40,087 nucleotides of DNA from an uncultured Clostridia bacterium (GTDB taxonomy: Bacteria; Bacillota; Clostridia; Christensenellales; CAG-314). Under the pieces are notes generated by a model. That model saw only the letters and a program-made list of their open reading frames with translations. It was not told the DNA's origin and did not search any database. How positions within the stretch are numbered: position 1 is the first letter of the stretch; each line of letters starts with the position of its first letter. The stretch covers positions 1-40,087 of the forward strand of contig CANRHN010000012.1 of the NCBI GenBank assembly GCA_947630425.1, in the 5' to 3' direction. Position numbers and translations under genes: made by a program. Shown here piece by piece: positions 28,358 through 35,510 of this stretch.

Positions 28358-29752
28358 TCAATTGCCTGACGCGGCGTTCGCGTCAAATGCCGTCAAAGCG
28401 GCTTGCACCGCCACGCGAATGAGGTTCGCCGAGTGCGTTGCACCTGTAATGTTGTCAAGGTTTGTGTTGTAGAGCTCATCGATATTGTCAAGTCTTGCGC
28501 CGACAAGATACGTGAGCATTCTGTCCGTTTCGTCCTTCGTAGGCTGTCCGGGAACATAGCCGTCGACGACAGTATTGATTGCTTGGACCTTGCCCTTGCC
28601 GTCGGTATCCGCAACGACAGTCACTTCGAGTACGTAAGTTTGAGGCGTTGTACCGATACCGAGTCCCGCAACGGTATACACGCCCTCGGTTGAGCTTGTC
28701 ATTATCGCATAAGCGTTGTAGCTGCCGAAAGTGAACGTGTAAATACGGTTGGCAAGAATTTTGACAACGATTGCGTCGGTATCCTCTATGCCCTCGCTCT
28801 TAGATAGTATCTCGCCGTCCTTTACGACGACTACCTTCAGCGTTTCTTCGCCGTAGACGTAAGCGAACAAAACGTCGCCGTCATTGGTTACGCGGAACAA
28901 GTAGCTCAGCTTGTCTGTTTCGTCGGACAAAGCGTCGGCAACCTTTTCGGTGCCGTCCACCGTCGCCGTGCTTACGTTGACTGCGGCAAACGTCGCGCTT
29001 GCATAGTCGTCGCCGAGCAGTTGCTTAACGGCGTCGCGCGCCAAACCTTCTTTGTCTATCAAGCCAAGCTCGTTTTTGACGCTTTCGGTGTTGAGGCAGT
29101 ACCATGCCGCCGCTTTTACGGCGTTGTAAATGGCGTCGGTCGTTTTGATAACGGTAGCGCCGGTCATGTCCTTGCCGAATTCCTCATCGACGCGCTTGCC
29201 GACATACCACCTTGTACCGGCATTGGACGGAACGCGCGCGATATAAGATTGTAGCGTGTTTTCCTTTATAGCCCAGCTTTTTATGGTAGCGTCGGGGTTA
29301 ATCAAAACGTACAGCGTAACAGTTCCGCCTTGATAACCGTCGTTGCCCACCGCTTCGATGATGTAAACGCCGTCCTTGGACTTGTAAACATTTTTTACGT
29401 TGCCCGTAGGCGCGGAGGTGTGCGTCAAATCCGCTTCAAAGCCCTCTGCGGGGGAGTAGTCGCTGTACACATCACGCATTGCGCGAGCAAAACGCTCGGC
29501 GTCGTCAATGTAAAGAAACTCGTTGCAAACAGCCAGCAGCGCAACGCACACAAAGCAGATGCACACCAACACAGCCACTGCCTTTACCGCGGAAACAAGC
29601 GCGGGATGCTTGTACTGCTTGGCAGGCTTCGCCTCGGTTGCCGCAGCTGCGTGCCTTTTGTACCTGCTGACAAGCAAGTAGACGACAGCGGCAATTTGTA
29701 CGGCAATTATCAAAAGCAGTACCACAAGAATTGCAATTTGAGCGCCCGTCAT
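28358..29752 (-). CDS. rnfG: Rnf complex subunit G with two FMN-binding domains
   Basis: A 464-aa protein with two N-terminal hydrophobic segments (about residues 5-30 and 50-78) and two FMN-binding domains. Each has the covalent-flavin motif: DMTGATVIKT at about residue 200 and DNITGATHSAN near 440, both fitting Dxx[ST]GAT. Ordinary RnfG is about 200 aa with one such domain, so this subunit is roughly doubled, probably by duplication within the gene. The flavins would be attached to threonine by an ApbE enzyme (not in this window). The segment between the domains (TVDGTEKVADALSDETDKLSYLFRVTNDG) looks like the start of the second FMN_bind repeat. GGAGGGTAAGTGAT precedes the ATG. Third gene of the operon; it faces outside the membrane. 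Confidence 0.93.
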   Translation of the reverse strand: MTGAQIAILVVLLLIIAVQIAAVVYLLVSRYKRHAAAATEAKPAKQYKHPALVSAVKAVAVLVCICFVCVALLAVCNEFLYIDDAERFARAMRDVYSDYSPAEGFEADLTHTSAPTGNVKNVYKSKDGVYIIEAVGNDGYQGGTVTLYVLINPDATIKSWAIKENTLQSYIARVPSNAGTRWYVGKRVDEEFGKDMTGATVIKTTDAIYNAVKAAAWYCLNTESVKNELGLIDKEGLARDAVKQLLGDDYASATFAAVNVSTATVDGTEKVADALSDETDKLSYLFRVTNDGDVLFAYVYGEETLKVVVVKDGEILSKSEGIEDTDAIVVKILANRIYTFTFGSYNAYAIMTSSTEGVYTVAGLGIGTTPQTYVLEVTVVADTDGKGKVQAINTVVDGYVPGQPTKDETDRMLTYLVGARLDNIDELYNTNLDNITGATHSANLIRVAVQAALTAFDANAASGN

Positions 29753-29753
29753 A

Positions 29754-30917
29754 TCACTTACCCTCCTTTGCTACAGCTTTTTCGTCGGAAACAGGCTCGC
29801 TTTTCAGCTTTTTGACGCGAGGCTTTTTTTCCGGTTTGACGTAGCCAAAAGGCTTGCGGCGAATGAAAAGGTCAAACAGCGGTACGAGAATGTTGCCCAG
29901 CAAAATCACGAAGGACACCACTTCGATTTTCATCACTCTGCGCAGAACCGCAGTCAAAATGCCCAACAGGGCAAAGTAAATGTAGTTGCCGAGTTTGGTA
30001 TTTGGCGTAGTTACGTAGTCGGTAGCCATGAATATTGCTCCGAGCATCAATCCGCCGCTCAATATCGAAGGCAAAAAGACCTTGAGCGCGTCCTCAAACG
30101 CAATGCTTATCGTCCCGCTGTTTACAGTGGAAAATGCGCGCGTATTGTCTACCCAAGCGATCAGCACAGACACAACGCCTGTAGTCAAAATGTACACCAA
30201 GGGCCAACGGAAGTTGAGTACGCCGCGAATTATCAGATATATACCGCCCACGATCAGAGCCAGCTTGCAGGTTTCGCCGATTGTGCCGGCAACGCCTGTG
30301 CCAAGGAACAGATCCCAATTGTTAAGAGGGTTTGCGGGAGCTTCGGCACTGCCCAACAGCACCTGCAGCGGAGTTGCGCCCGTCATGCTGCCATGGGACA
30401 CGGGCGAGGTTACAGGCAAAGGGGTGTTGTTGCTCGGATTGACAAAGTACATTGTTCCGCCTAAAGTCGCGCCGAATGCGATAAAGGCAAAAATTCTGCC
30501 CGCAATTGCAGGGTTGACAATGTTTTTGCCCGTGCCGCCAAACAGCATTTTGACAATGACAATTGCAAATACCGACGCAAGCAAGCCGACATACCACTTT
30601 GACGTGGGGTAAAGGTTCATGCCGATAAGCAAGCCCGTAACAAGGGACGTAAAGTCGAACTCACGGACGATTTGCTTGAAGGGCTTTTTGCAGCACAGCA
30701 AGTAAATCCACTCGGCGGCAACGCAGGTAACGCAGCAAATTGCAAGGTGCATAAAGGACAGCCAGCCCAACTCGGGAAAAGCGGGGTTTGCAATGCCGTT
30801 AAGCACGCAGCCTGCAATGCACGCGGGAAGCAGCGCAATGCAGACGTCTATCATTATTCTGCGCGTCGTGCGAGGAGATTTGATGTGCGGAGAACTCGAA
30901 TAAACGTAGTTTGCCAT
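29754..30917 (-). CDS. rnfD: Rnf complex subunit D
   Basis: A 387-aa membrane protein with about nine or ten helices. It starts YVYSSSPHIKSPRTTRRIMIDVCIALLPACIAGCVL, as in RnfD/NqrB, and carries the covalent-flavin site GSMTGATPLQVLLG, where the Thr before GAT is expected to hold FMN. GIYLIIRGVLNFRWPLVYILTTGVV and the late FMATDYVTTPNTKLGNYIYFALLGILTAVLR are family-typical. The C-terminus is a Lys-rich tail. AAAGGAG precedes the ATG, 1 base after rnfC. RnfD is thought to form the ion-translocating part together with the other membrane subunits. Confidence 0.97.
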   Translation of the reverse strand: MANYVYSSSPHIKSPRTTRRIMIDVCIALLPACIAGCVLNGIANPAFPELGWLSFMHLAICCVTCVAAEWIYLLCCKKPFKQIVREFDFTSLVTGLLIGMNLYPTSKWYVGLLASVFAIVIVKMLFGGTGKNIVNPAIAGRIFAFIAFGATLGGTMYFVNPSNNTPLPVTSPVSHGSMTGATPLQVLLGSAEAPANPLNNWDLFLGTGVAGTIGETCKLALIVGGIYLIIRGVLNFRWPLVYILTTGVVSVLIAWVDNTRAFSTVNSGTISIAFEDALKVFLPSILSGGLMLGAIFMATDYVTTPNTKLGNYIYFALLGILTAVLRRVMKIEVVSFVILLGNILVPLFDLFIRRKPFGYVKPEKKPRVKKLKSEPVSDEKAVAKEGK

Positions 30918-30918
30918 A

Positions 30919-32244
30919 CTATTTTTTCTCCTTTGCTTTCATTTTGGTAAGACGAACGCTTTGCACAATAGGGCGTTTGGCAGGACATACGTAAGCGCAA
31001 GTGCCGCACTCGAAGCAATTGAGCGCGCCGTACTTGATTGCGTTTTCCATGTCGCCCACCGTTGTGTAAAAGTCGATGTACATGGGCATGAGTCTCATGG
31101 GACACACGCTTGCGCAACGTCCGCAGTTTATGCACGGAGTGGGTAGCACCGTGGACGCTTCCTTGTCGGTAAGGGCAAGAAATCCGCTGTCCGTTTTGGT
31201 GGTTGCCACGTCGAGATTGACAAGGCTGAAGCCCATCATAGGACCGCCGCTGACCAATTTTGTTGTGTTTTCCGTTGTGCCGCCGCACAGCTCCACAATT
31301 GCGGAAAGGGGCGTTCCCACGGGCACTTCCAAATTTTTGGGGTTGACAATGCCTCTGCCGCTGACCGTCATCAAACGCTTGTATAGCGGCGTTCCGTTTA
31401 CAACGGCGTCGTACACAGCATAAGCCGTGCCCACATTGTCTACAATGCAACCGACGGCTGCGGGCAACGCGCCCACGGGCACATCGCGGTTGAGGCAAGC
31501 CTTGATGATGGTTTTTTCCGCGCCTTGAGGGTACTTCTTTTTGAGCAGCACCACCACAATGTCGTCCTCTTGACGGTTTTGAAGCGCTTCCTTGGTGTCG
31601 GCAATGACGCCCTCTTGCTCAAGCAGCTTGGCGTAAGCCTCCTGCTTGTTTGCTTCGATACCGATGTACACGTTGTGGACGTTTATCGCCTTGGCAATGA
31701 GTCTTACGCCCTGCAAAAACTCCTGCGTGCGCTCTATCATCAGACGATTGTCGCAGTTGAGATAGGGCTCGCACTCGGCGGCGTTGATGACAAGACTGTC
31801 AACGGGATCTTTGGGTTGCAGCTTTACGGCTGTGGGAAATCCCGCTCCTCCCATGCCTACGATACCCGCCTCGGCAATACGATTTACAATTTGTTGCGGC
31901 GTCGGCTCGGAAAGCTTGGGGTAGGCAAATTTGTCCTGCTTGCCGTTGGAACGAATGTGAACACATTCCACATTTGCGCCTTGGGCATTTTTGCGCTGAA
32001 CGACGCCTACCACTTCGCCGCAGACGGGTGAGTGAATGTTTGCCGAAACAAACGAGGACGCTTGCGCAATCAATTGTCCTTCGACAACCTCGTCCCCTGC
32101 GTTTACGACAGGCTGTGCAGGTTTTCCGATGTGCTGAGACAGCGAAACGTAGTAGTCGGTGACAACGGGCATTTGTTCAATAGCCGCCGTCGCCGTCAGC
32201 TCCTTGTTGTCCGGCACATGAAAACCACCTCTGAAAGTTTTCAT
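30919..32244 (-). CDS. rnfC: Rnf complex subunit C
   Basis: A 441-aa peripheral subunit. It begins TFRGGFHVPDNKELTA, continues with a biotinyl/lipoyl-like barrel (VNAGDEVVEGQLIAQ), the NADH/FMN-binding GMGGAGFPTAVKL segment near residue 135, an SLBB domain (VSGRGIVNPKNLEVPVGTPLSAIVELCGG) and two [4Fe-4S] ferredoxin motifs (CINCGRCASVCP, CFECGTCAYVCPAKRP). It reduces NAD+ at the cytoplasmic face. The ATG at 32244 follows AAAAGGAGCAACGT. It is the first gene of rnfCDGEAB, with promoter 32294-32323. Confidence 0.97.
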   Translation of the reverse strand: MKTFRGGFHVPDNKELTATAAIEQMPVVTDYYVSLSQHIGKPAQPVVNAGDEVVEGQLIAQASSFVSANIHSPVCGEVVGVVQRKNAQGANVECVHIRSNGKQDKFAYPKLSEPTPQQIVNRIAEAGIVGMGGAGFPTAVKLQPKDPVDSLVINAAECEPYLNCDNRLMIERTQEFLQGVRLIAKAINVHNVYIGIEANKQEAYAKLLEQEGVIADTKEALQNRQEDDIVVVLLKKKYPQGAEKTIIKACLNRDVPVGALPAAVGCIVDNVGTAYAVYDAVVNGTPLYKRLMTVSGRGIVNPKNLEVPVGTPLSAIVELCGGTTENTTKLVSGGPMMGFSLVNLDVATTKTDSGFLALTDKEASTVLPTPCINCGRCASVCPMRLMPMYIDFYTTVGDMENAIKYGALNCFECGTCAYVCPAKRPIVQSVRLTKMKAKEKK

Positions 32245-32293
32245 ACGTTGCTCCTTTTTTGGGATTTTGGCGCGTTTGCACCACACAAAGAAC

Positions 32294-32323
32294 AGTATAG
32301 CACAAGATTATATTATTTGTAAA
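32294..32323 (-). promoter_or_regulatory. Promoter of the rnf operon
   Basis: Minus strand TTTACA (32318-32323), 18 bp, TATACT (32294-32299) preceded by TGC, about 50 bp upstream of rnfC. Confidence 0.7.
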
Positions 32324-32386
32324 ATAAATAACAAAAATTTAATAAAAAAACTCTCCGCCTTGGAGAGGTTTTCACTATGCAAGAAA

Positions 32387-32412
32387 TTTCCGCGCGCGGA
32401 GACGGACGTTTC
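32387..32412 (+). repeat. Dispersed repeat GCGCGCGGAGACGGACGTTTC, copy 2
   Basis: Same core as at 22846-22869. It lies after a short hairpin CTCTCCGCCTTGGAGAG (32352-32368). It belongs to the gene-free repeat region 32330-33119. Confidence 0.65.
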
Positions 32413-32444
32413 ATCTCTATTCAACTATCGAGGGGAAGTTGCTT

Positions 32445-32600
32445 TGTGTCGAAACTCAACCACCGCTCGTCACAGCTTTCCCTCGATAGCACCAACCTCG
32501 CGCAAGTAGCAACATACTCTTACTTCGTCCCTATGTGTCGAAACTCATCCACCGCCGTTCGGCGGTCCCCCTTCTCTTGCGTCCTCAAGCGAAGGCTTTA
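32445..32600 (-). repeat. REP-like palindromic element, copy 3 (two partial units)
   Basis: GTGTCGAAACTCAACCACC (about 32447) with GATAGCACCAACCTCGC, and a second GTGTCGAAACTCATCCACC (about 32536) leading to ACCGCC-GTTC-GGCGGT (32551-32566) and CCTTCTCTTG-CGTCCT-CAAGCGAAGG (32570-32595). The small hairpin stem is one pair longer than in copy 1, and the change is compensated. The stretch from here to 32775 holds only short hairpins such as CTTCCCCACTCGTGGGGAAG. Confidence 0.72.
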
Positions 32601-32775
32601 TGTGCAGCTTTTAGCTTGCTACACACAAAATAGTAGTGCCCACTCGAAAGAGAAACCTTATATGGTTAGACGAAATGAATTTCGTCCCTATCGTCTGCTT
32701 TCGCAGACACTTCCCCACTCGTGGGGAAGCTATGCCTCTGTGACAAACTTTGTTTCAAAACAAACTGTTCTAATT

Positions 32776-33092
32776 AAAGCTCCGACCTTGTTTAACACAG
32801 GCACGAGGGTGTTCGGTGAAAAATAATCTGCAACGAACTACTACGAAGAAAAACACCCCCCCCCCAACCTTGTTCAACAAGGAGCGAGGGTGTTCGCACG
32901 CAAAACAATCCGAAATATACTACTACGAAGAAAAACGCCCAAACCTTATTCACCACAGCCGCGAGTGTGTTTCCCGAAAAATAATCTGCAACGAGCACCT
33001 TGCACAAATTTTACTTTGTTCTTCTACTAAAGGGTGCAAGGTGCGAGCGAAGCCCTTTTTTCGGGGAATATGCGAGCGGCACCGCGAAGCCC
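32776..33092 (-). repeat. Composite tandem-hairpin repeat, array 2
   Basis: Three units with the same blocks as array 1, ending in the stem GCACCTTGCAC/GTGCAAGGTGC (32995-33044). Compared with array 1, the second base pair is C-G instead of T-A: a compensatory change. The middle unit holds a C10 tract (32856-32865) where other units have C3-C5. It starts, on the minus strand, 28 bp after the 57-aa ORF stop. The relative order of tail, stem, three units and REP element matches array 1. Confidence 0.8.
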
Positions 33093-33119
33093 GTTTTGCG
33101 GCGAATACCCGATGCGACA

Positions 33120-33293
33120 TCACCAATCTTCTCTGTCCGTCAGCTTGATGTCGGTGTAAAACTCTTTGTACTTTTCCTTGAACTTTTCGCTTTCGGGACG
33201 GGTATCCTGCGCCACGGCATCGTCCAAATCCATTCCGTCGTCGTCCGCAAGCTCGCTTTGGCGCATAAGATCGTACATTGTGCTGTTTTTCAT
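33120..33293 (-). CDS. 57-aa acidic protein coupled to the antiporter (not in the ORF track)
   Basis: The ORF is below the track's size cut. It reads MKNSTMYDLMRQSELADDDG, then MDLDDAVAQDTRPESEKFKE and KYKEFYTDIKLTDREDW. It is acidic, soluble and probably helical at the end, with no family I recognise. Its ATG overlaps the antiporter stop (ATGA), so translational coupling replaces a separate ribosome binding site. The coding pattern has GC-rich third positions like its neighbours. A regulatory partner of the antiporter is possible; a fortuitous ORF is less likely given the overlap but not excluded. The composite repeat array follows at once. Confidence 0.68.
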   Translation of the reverse strand: MKNSTMYDLMRQSELADDDGMDLDDAVAQDTRPESEKFKEKYKEFYTDIKLTDREDW

Positions 33294-34792
33294 GACTGCG
33301 CGTCACCGCCGTTGTTTGTCGATTCGTCCGAGCCTTGCGCGCTTGCGCTCTGCTCCGATTGGACGTTTTGAACGTTCTCCGTTTGAACTTCCGAAGGCGC
33401 GCCCGCAGTTACAGGCGCAGGCTTACCCCTGCGACGGAGCATTTCGGGAGCGATTTCGCCCGCCTTGCTCAAAGCCCACTTGGTAAGAACGGGACCGACA
33501 AGCTCGTAAATAAGCACCGCGCACATGGTGATTGTAACAATGTTTGCCCCGACGTGGCTCAAGGTTGCAGCCATATCTCCCGAAGCGTTGTTGGCGGCTT
33601 TGGCAAATTCGGTTTTGCACATGGTAGCCATACCTATTGCCACGCCCGCTTGCGGAAACAGCGTTATACCAAGGTAGTTGCGCACTTTTTTGTCGCTCTT
33701 GGTGATGGCTGCGCCCGCCATTGTGCCCAAGTACTTGCCCGCGCAACGCAGTATGATGTAAGCGGCAATGCACACCAAAAGCAGCGGATTTTCCGCAAAC
33801 ATCATCACGTCCAATTCCGCGCCGGAAAGAATAAAGAACAGCATCAAAACGACGGGCGTCCAATGGTCGGTGTTATCCATGATTTGAGACGCCTCTTTGC
33901 GCATGTTGACGAATGTCGCGCCCGCCATCATGCACACCAACAGGTCGGACAGCGCAAAAGGCAGCCATTCCTTTTCTTCCATCAGCTCAAACAGCTGACA
34001 AACGCCGAGGGACAAAAACACGCTGACAATCGTTGCTATTGTGCGGTTGTCGCGAGATTTGAAGAAACGGGGAACGACAGACAGCAATGCGCCGATACCC
34101 ACACCGACAACAAGCGAACAGATGATTTCCAAAAGCGGCCAAACCAAAATTGACAGCACGGTGATACTTTCACCGCTGGCAAGGGAAAGCGCAATGGAGT
34201 TGGAAATTGCAAAAACAATCAAGCCTACCGCGTCGTCCAATGCCACAACGGGCAGCAACGTTCCCGTCACCACGCCTTTTGCCTTGTACTGCCGCACCAC
34301 CATCAAGGTTGCCGCGGGAGCGGTTGCAGTTGCGATTGCGCCCAAAATCAACGCTTCGTACAACGTCATGACGGACGGAAGCGCAAAGCTTATGGCAATC
34401 AAGCCCACGTCTACGCACAAGGTAGCTGCCAACGCCTGAAAGAACGTTATGGTAATTGCGCTTTTGCCTATTTCCTTGATATGGGACAGCTTGAACTCCA
34501 CACCGATAGAAAAGCCGATAAAGCCCAAAGCAACGGTGCTTACAATGTCAAGTCCGCCTGTACCCGTCGCGCCCGAAAGCACTTCCTCGCTGATAAGCCC
34601 CAACGCGTGAGGACCTATTATAAGACCCACAACAAGGTAGCCCGTCACGTTTGGCAAGCCGATAACCTTCATCACGCGGGTGATGAGCAAGCCGAAAATA
34701 AGTGCAATTGCAATGGCGAGCAAGCTGCCGATGTACCCACCGGGAATGAGCGGAGCAGCCGCAAGTGTGCCGTTTAGTATTGTTGATGTCAT
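33290..34792 (-). CDS. Cation:proton antiporter, CPA2 (KefB/NapA-like) family
   Basis: A 500-aa membrane protein with about twelve helices and an extended hydrophilic tail. Family-typical segments: VTGYLVVGLIIGPHALGLI, ALGFIGFSIGVEFKLSHIKEIGKSA, LGAIATATAPAATLMVVRQYKAKG, and VVALDDAVGLIVFAISNS, where the acidic pair of the ion-binding site appears as Asp-Asp. Late helices include GITLFPQAGVAIGMA. No TrkA-N nucleotide-binding domain follows; instead there is a disordered Gln/Ser/Asn-rich tail (about 70 aa). It exchanges Na+ or K+ for H+; the ion cannot be told by eye. The ATG at 34792 follows AAAGAGG. It has its own promoter (34885-34914) and a leader with two hairpins. Confidence 0.9.
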   Translation of the reverse strand: MTSTILNGTLAAAPLIPGGYIGSLLAIAIALIFGLLITRVMKVIGLPNVTGYLVVGLIIGPHALGLISEEVLSGATGTGGLDIVSTVALGFIGFSIGVEFKLSHIKEIGKSAITITFFQALAATLCVDVGLIAISFALPSVMTLYEALILGAIATATAPAATLMVVRQYKAKGVVTGTLLPVVALDDAVGLIVFAISNSIALSLASGESITVLSILVWPLLEIICSLVVGVGIGALLSVVPRFFKSRDNRTIATIVSVFLSLGVCQLFELMEEKEWLPFALSDLLVCMMAGATFVNMRKEASQIMDNTDHWTPVVLMLFFILSGAELDVMMFAENPLLLVCIAAYIILRCAGKYLGTMAGAAITKSDKKVRNYLGITLFPQAGVAIGMATMCKTEFAKAANNASGDMAATLSHVGANIVTITMCAVLIYELVGPVLTKWALSKAGEIAPEMLRRRGKPAPVTAGAPSEVQTENVQNVQSEQSASAQGSDESTNNGGDAQS

Positions 34793-34805
34793 TTTAGCCT
34801 CTTTC

Positions 34806-34873
34806 GGAGCAAAACAAGCAAGTTTGCTCCCGTTCAAAATTTATGTGAGGCAAGCACGAGTGTACTGCCTCAC
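34806..34873 (-). promoter_or_regulatory. Two hairpins in the antiporter leader
   Basis: In the roughly 86-nt leader, GTGAGGCA/TGCCTCAC (34845-34873) is followed by GGAGCAAA/TTTGCTCC (34806-34830), the second ending 6 bases before the AAAGAGG ribosome binding site. Neither has a U-tract. A cis-acting control element is possible; no riboswitch class is recognised. Confidence 0.5.
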
Positions 34874-34884
34874 AAGCCTTGTAT

Positions 34885-34914
34885 ATTTTAGTACTTTTTG
34901 TAGCAAATTGTCAA
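34885..34914 (-). promoter_or_regulatory. Promoter of the antiporter operon
   Basis: Minus strand TTGACA (34909-34914), 18 bp, TAAAAT (34885-34890), 30 bp after the coaE stop codon. Confidence 0.82.
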
Positions 34915-34943
34915 ACAAATTTGCTATCTTGCCAACAAATTCG

Positions 34944-35510
34944 TCAACGCAGTCCCGCGCAAACCAAAAGCTCGCCCAAGGTCCTTTCCAACTCGGCAAG
35001 CGAACCGTTGTTGCAAATGATACGCGTGGGAGCAGAGCAGGGCTTTTGATTGGCGAGGGTGGCAGTGACGCTTGCGGCAGTTACGCCGTCGCGCGCGGTC
35101 ACTCTGTCTACAAGCGTGTTTTTTTCGCTTTGCACGCACCACACCTCGTCCCAATCGAAGGGGAATGCATCGATAACGGGGATTTCCACAAACAAAACGT
35201 TCCCTTCTTGAGTGGCAAGCTCCGCTATACGCGCCCTTACGCCCTCGAAAAACAGAGCTTGGTAACGGTTGAGCAGTTCGGGGCAGGCAAAGACCCTTTC
35301 CCGTACCGCAGCGCGGTCGAGCTTGCCGTCGATCACGTACTGCTCGCCCAACAGACGAGCCGCGCGCGCAACCACCTCTGGGTCGTCGGCAATTTGCCTT
35401 GCAATTTCGTCGCAATCGACTGTTTTGTAACCCCATTGCCGCAAAATCGACGCAATCGTGCTTTTTCCGCTGCCGATAAAGCCCGTCAGCGCAATCATTT
35501 TACGCCTCAT
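34944..35510 (-). CDS. coaE: Dephospho-CoA kinase
   Basis: A 188-aa P-loop kinase: MIALTGFIGSGKSTIASIL (Walker A GFIGSGKS), YKTVDCDEIAR with the conserved Asp of the CoA site, and VLFVEIPVIDAFPFDWDEVWCV, the usual 'PLLFE' region, followed by Arg-containing TARDGVTAASVTATLANQ. It phosphorylates dephospho-CoA at the 3' hydroxyl, the last step of CoA synthesis. The ATG at 35510 (GGAG 9 bases upstream, inside polA) or the ATG at 35498 (GAGG 6 bases upstream) could both serve; the shorter one is closer to family starts. It overlaps polA by 11 bases; the polA-coaE order is common in Firmicutes (often with mutM between). Confidence 0.94.
   Translation of the reverse strand: MRRKMIALTGFIGSGKSTIASILRQWGYKTVDCDEIARQIADDPEVVARAARLLGEQYVIDGKLDRAAVRERVFACPELLNRYQALFFEGVRARIAELATQEGNVLFVEIPVIDAFPFDWDEVWCVQSEKNTLVDRVTARDGVTAASVTATLANQKPCSAPTRIICNNGSLAELERTLGELLVCAGLR

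Noticed and set aside
32856-32865. Third poly-G promoter
   Set aside because: No TTGACA or TATAAT-like hexamers flank the tract at suitable spacing on either strand.
32792-33007. ORF starting MCKVLVADYFSGNTLAA, also found at 8229-8426
   Set aside because: The protein similarity between the two loci comes from the shared DNA repeat. Frames shift between units, there is no ribosome binding site, and the compensatory changes fit structure and not coding.
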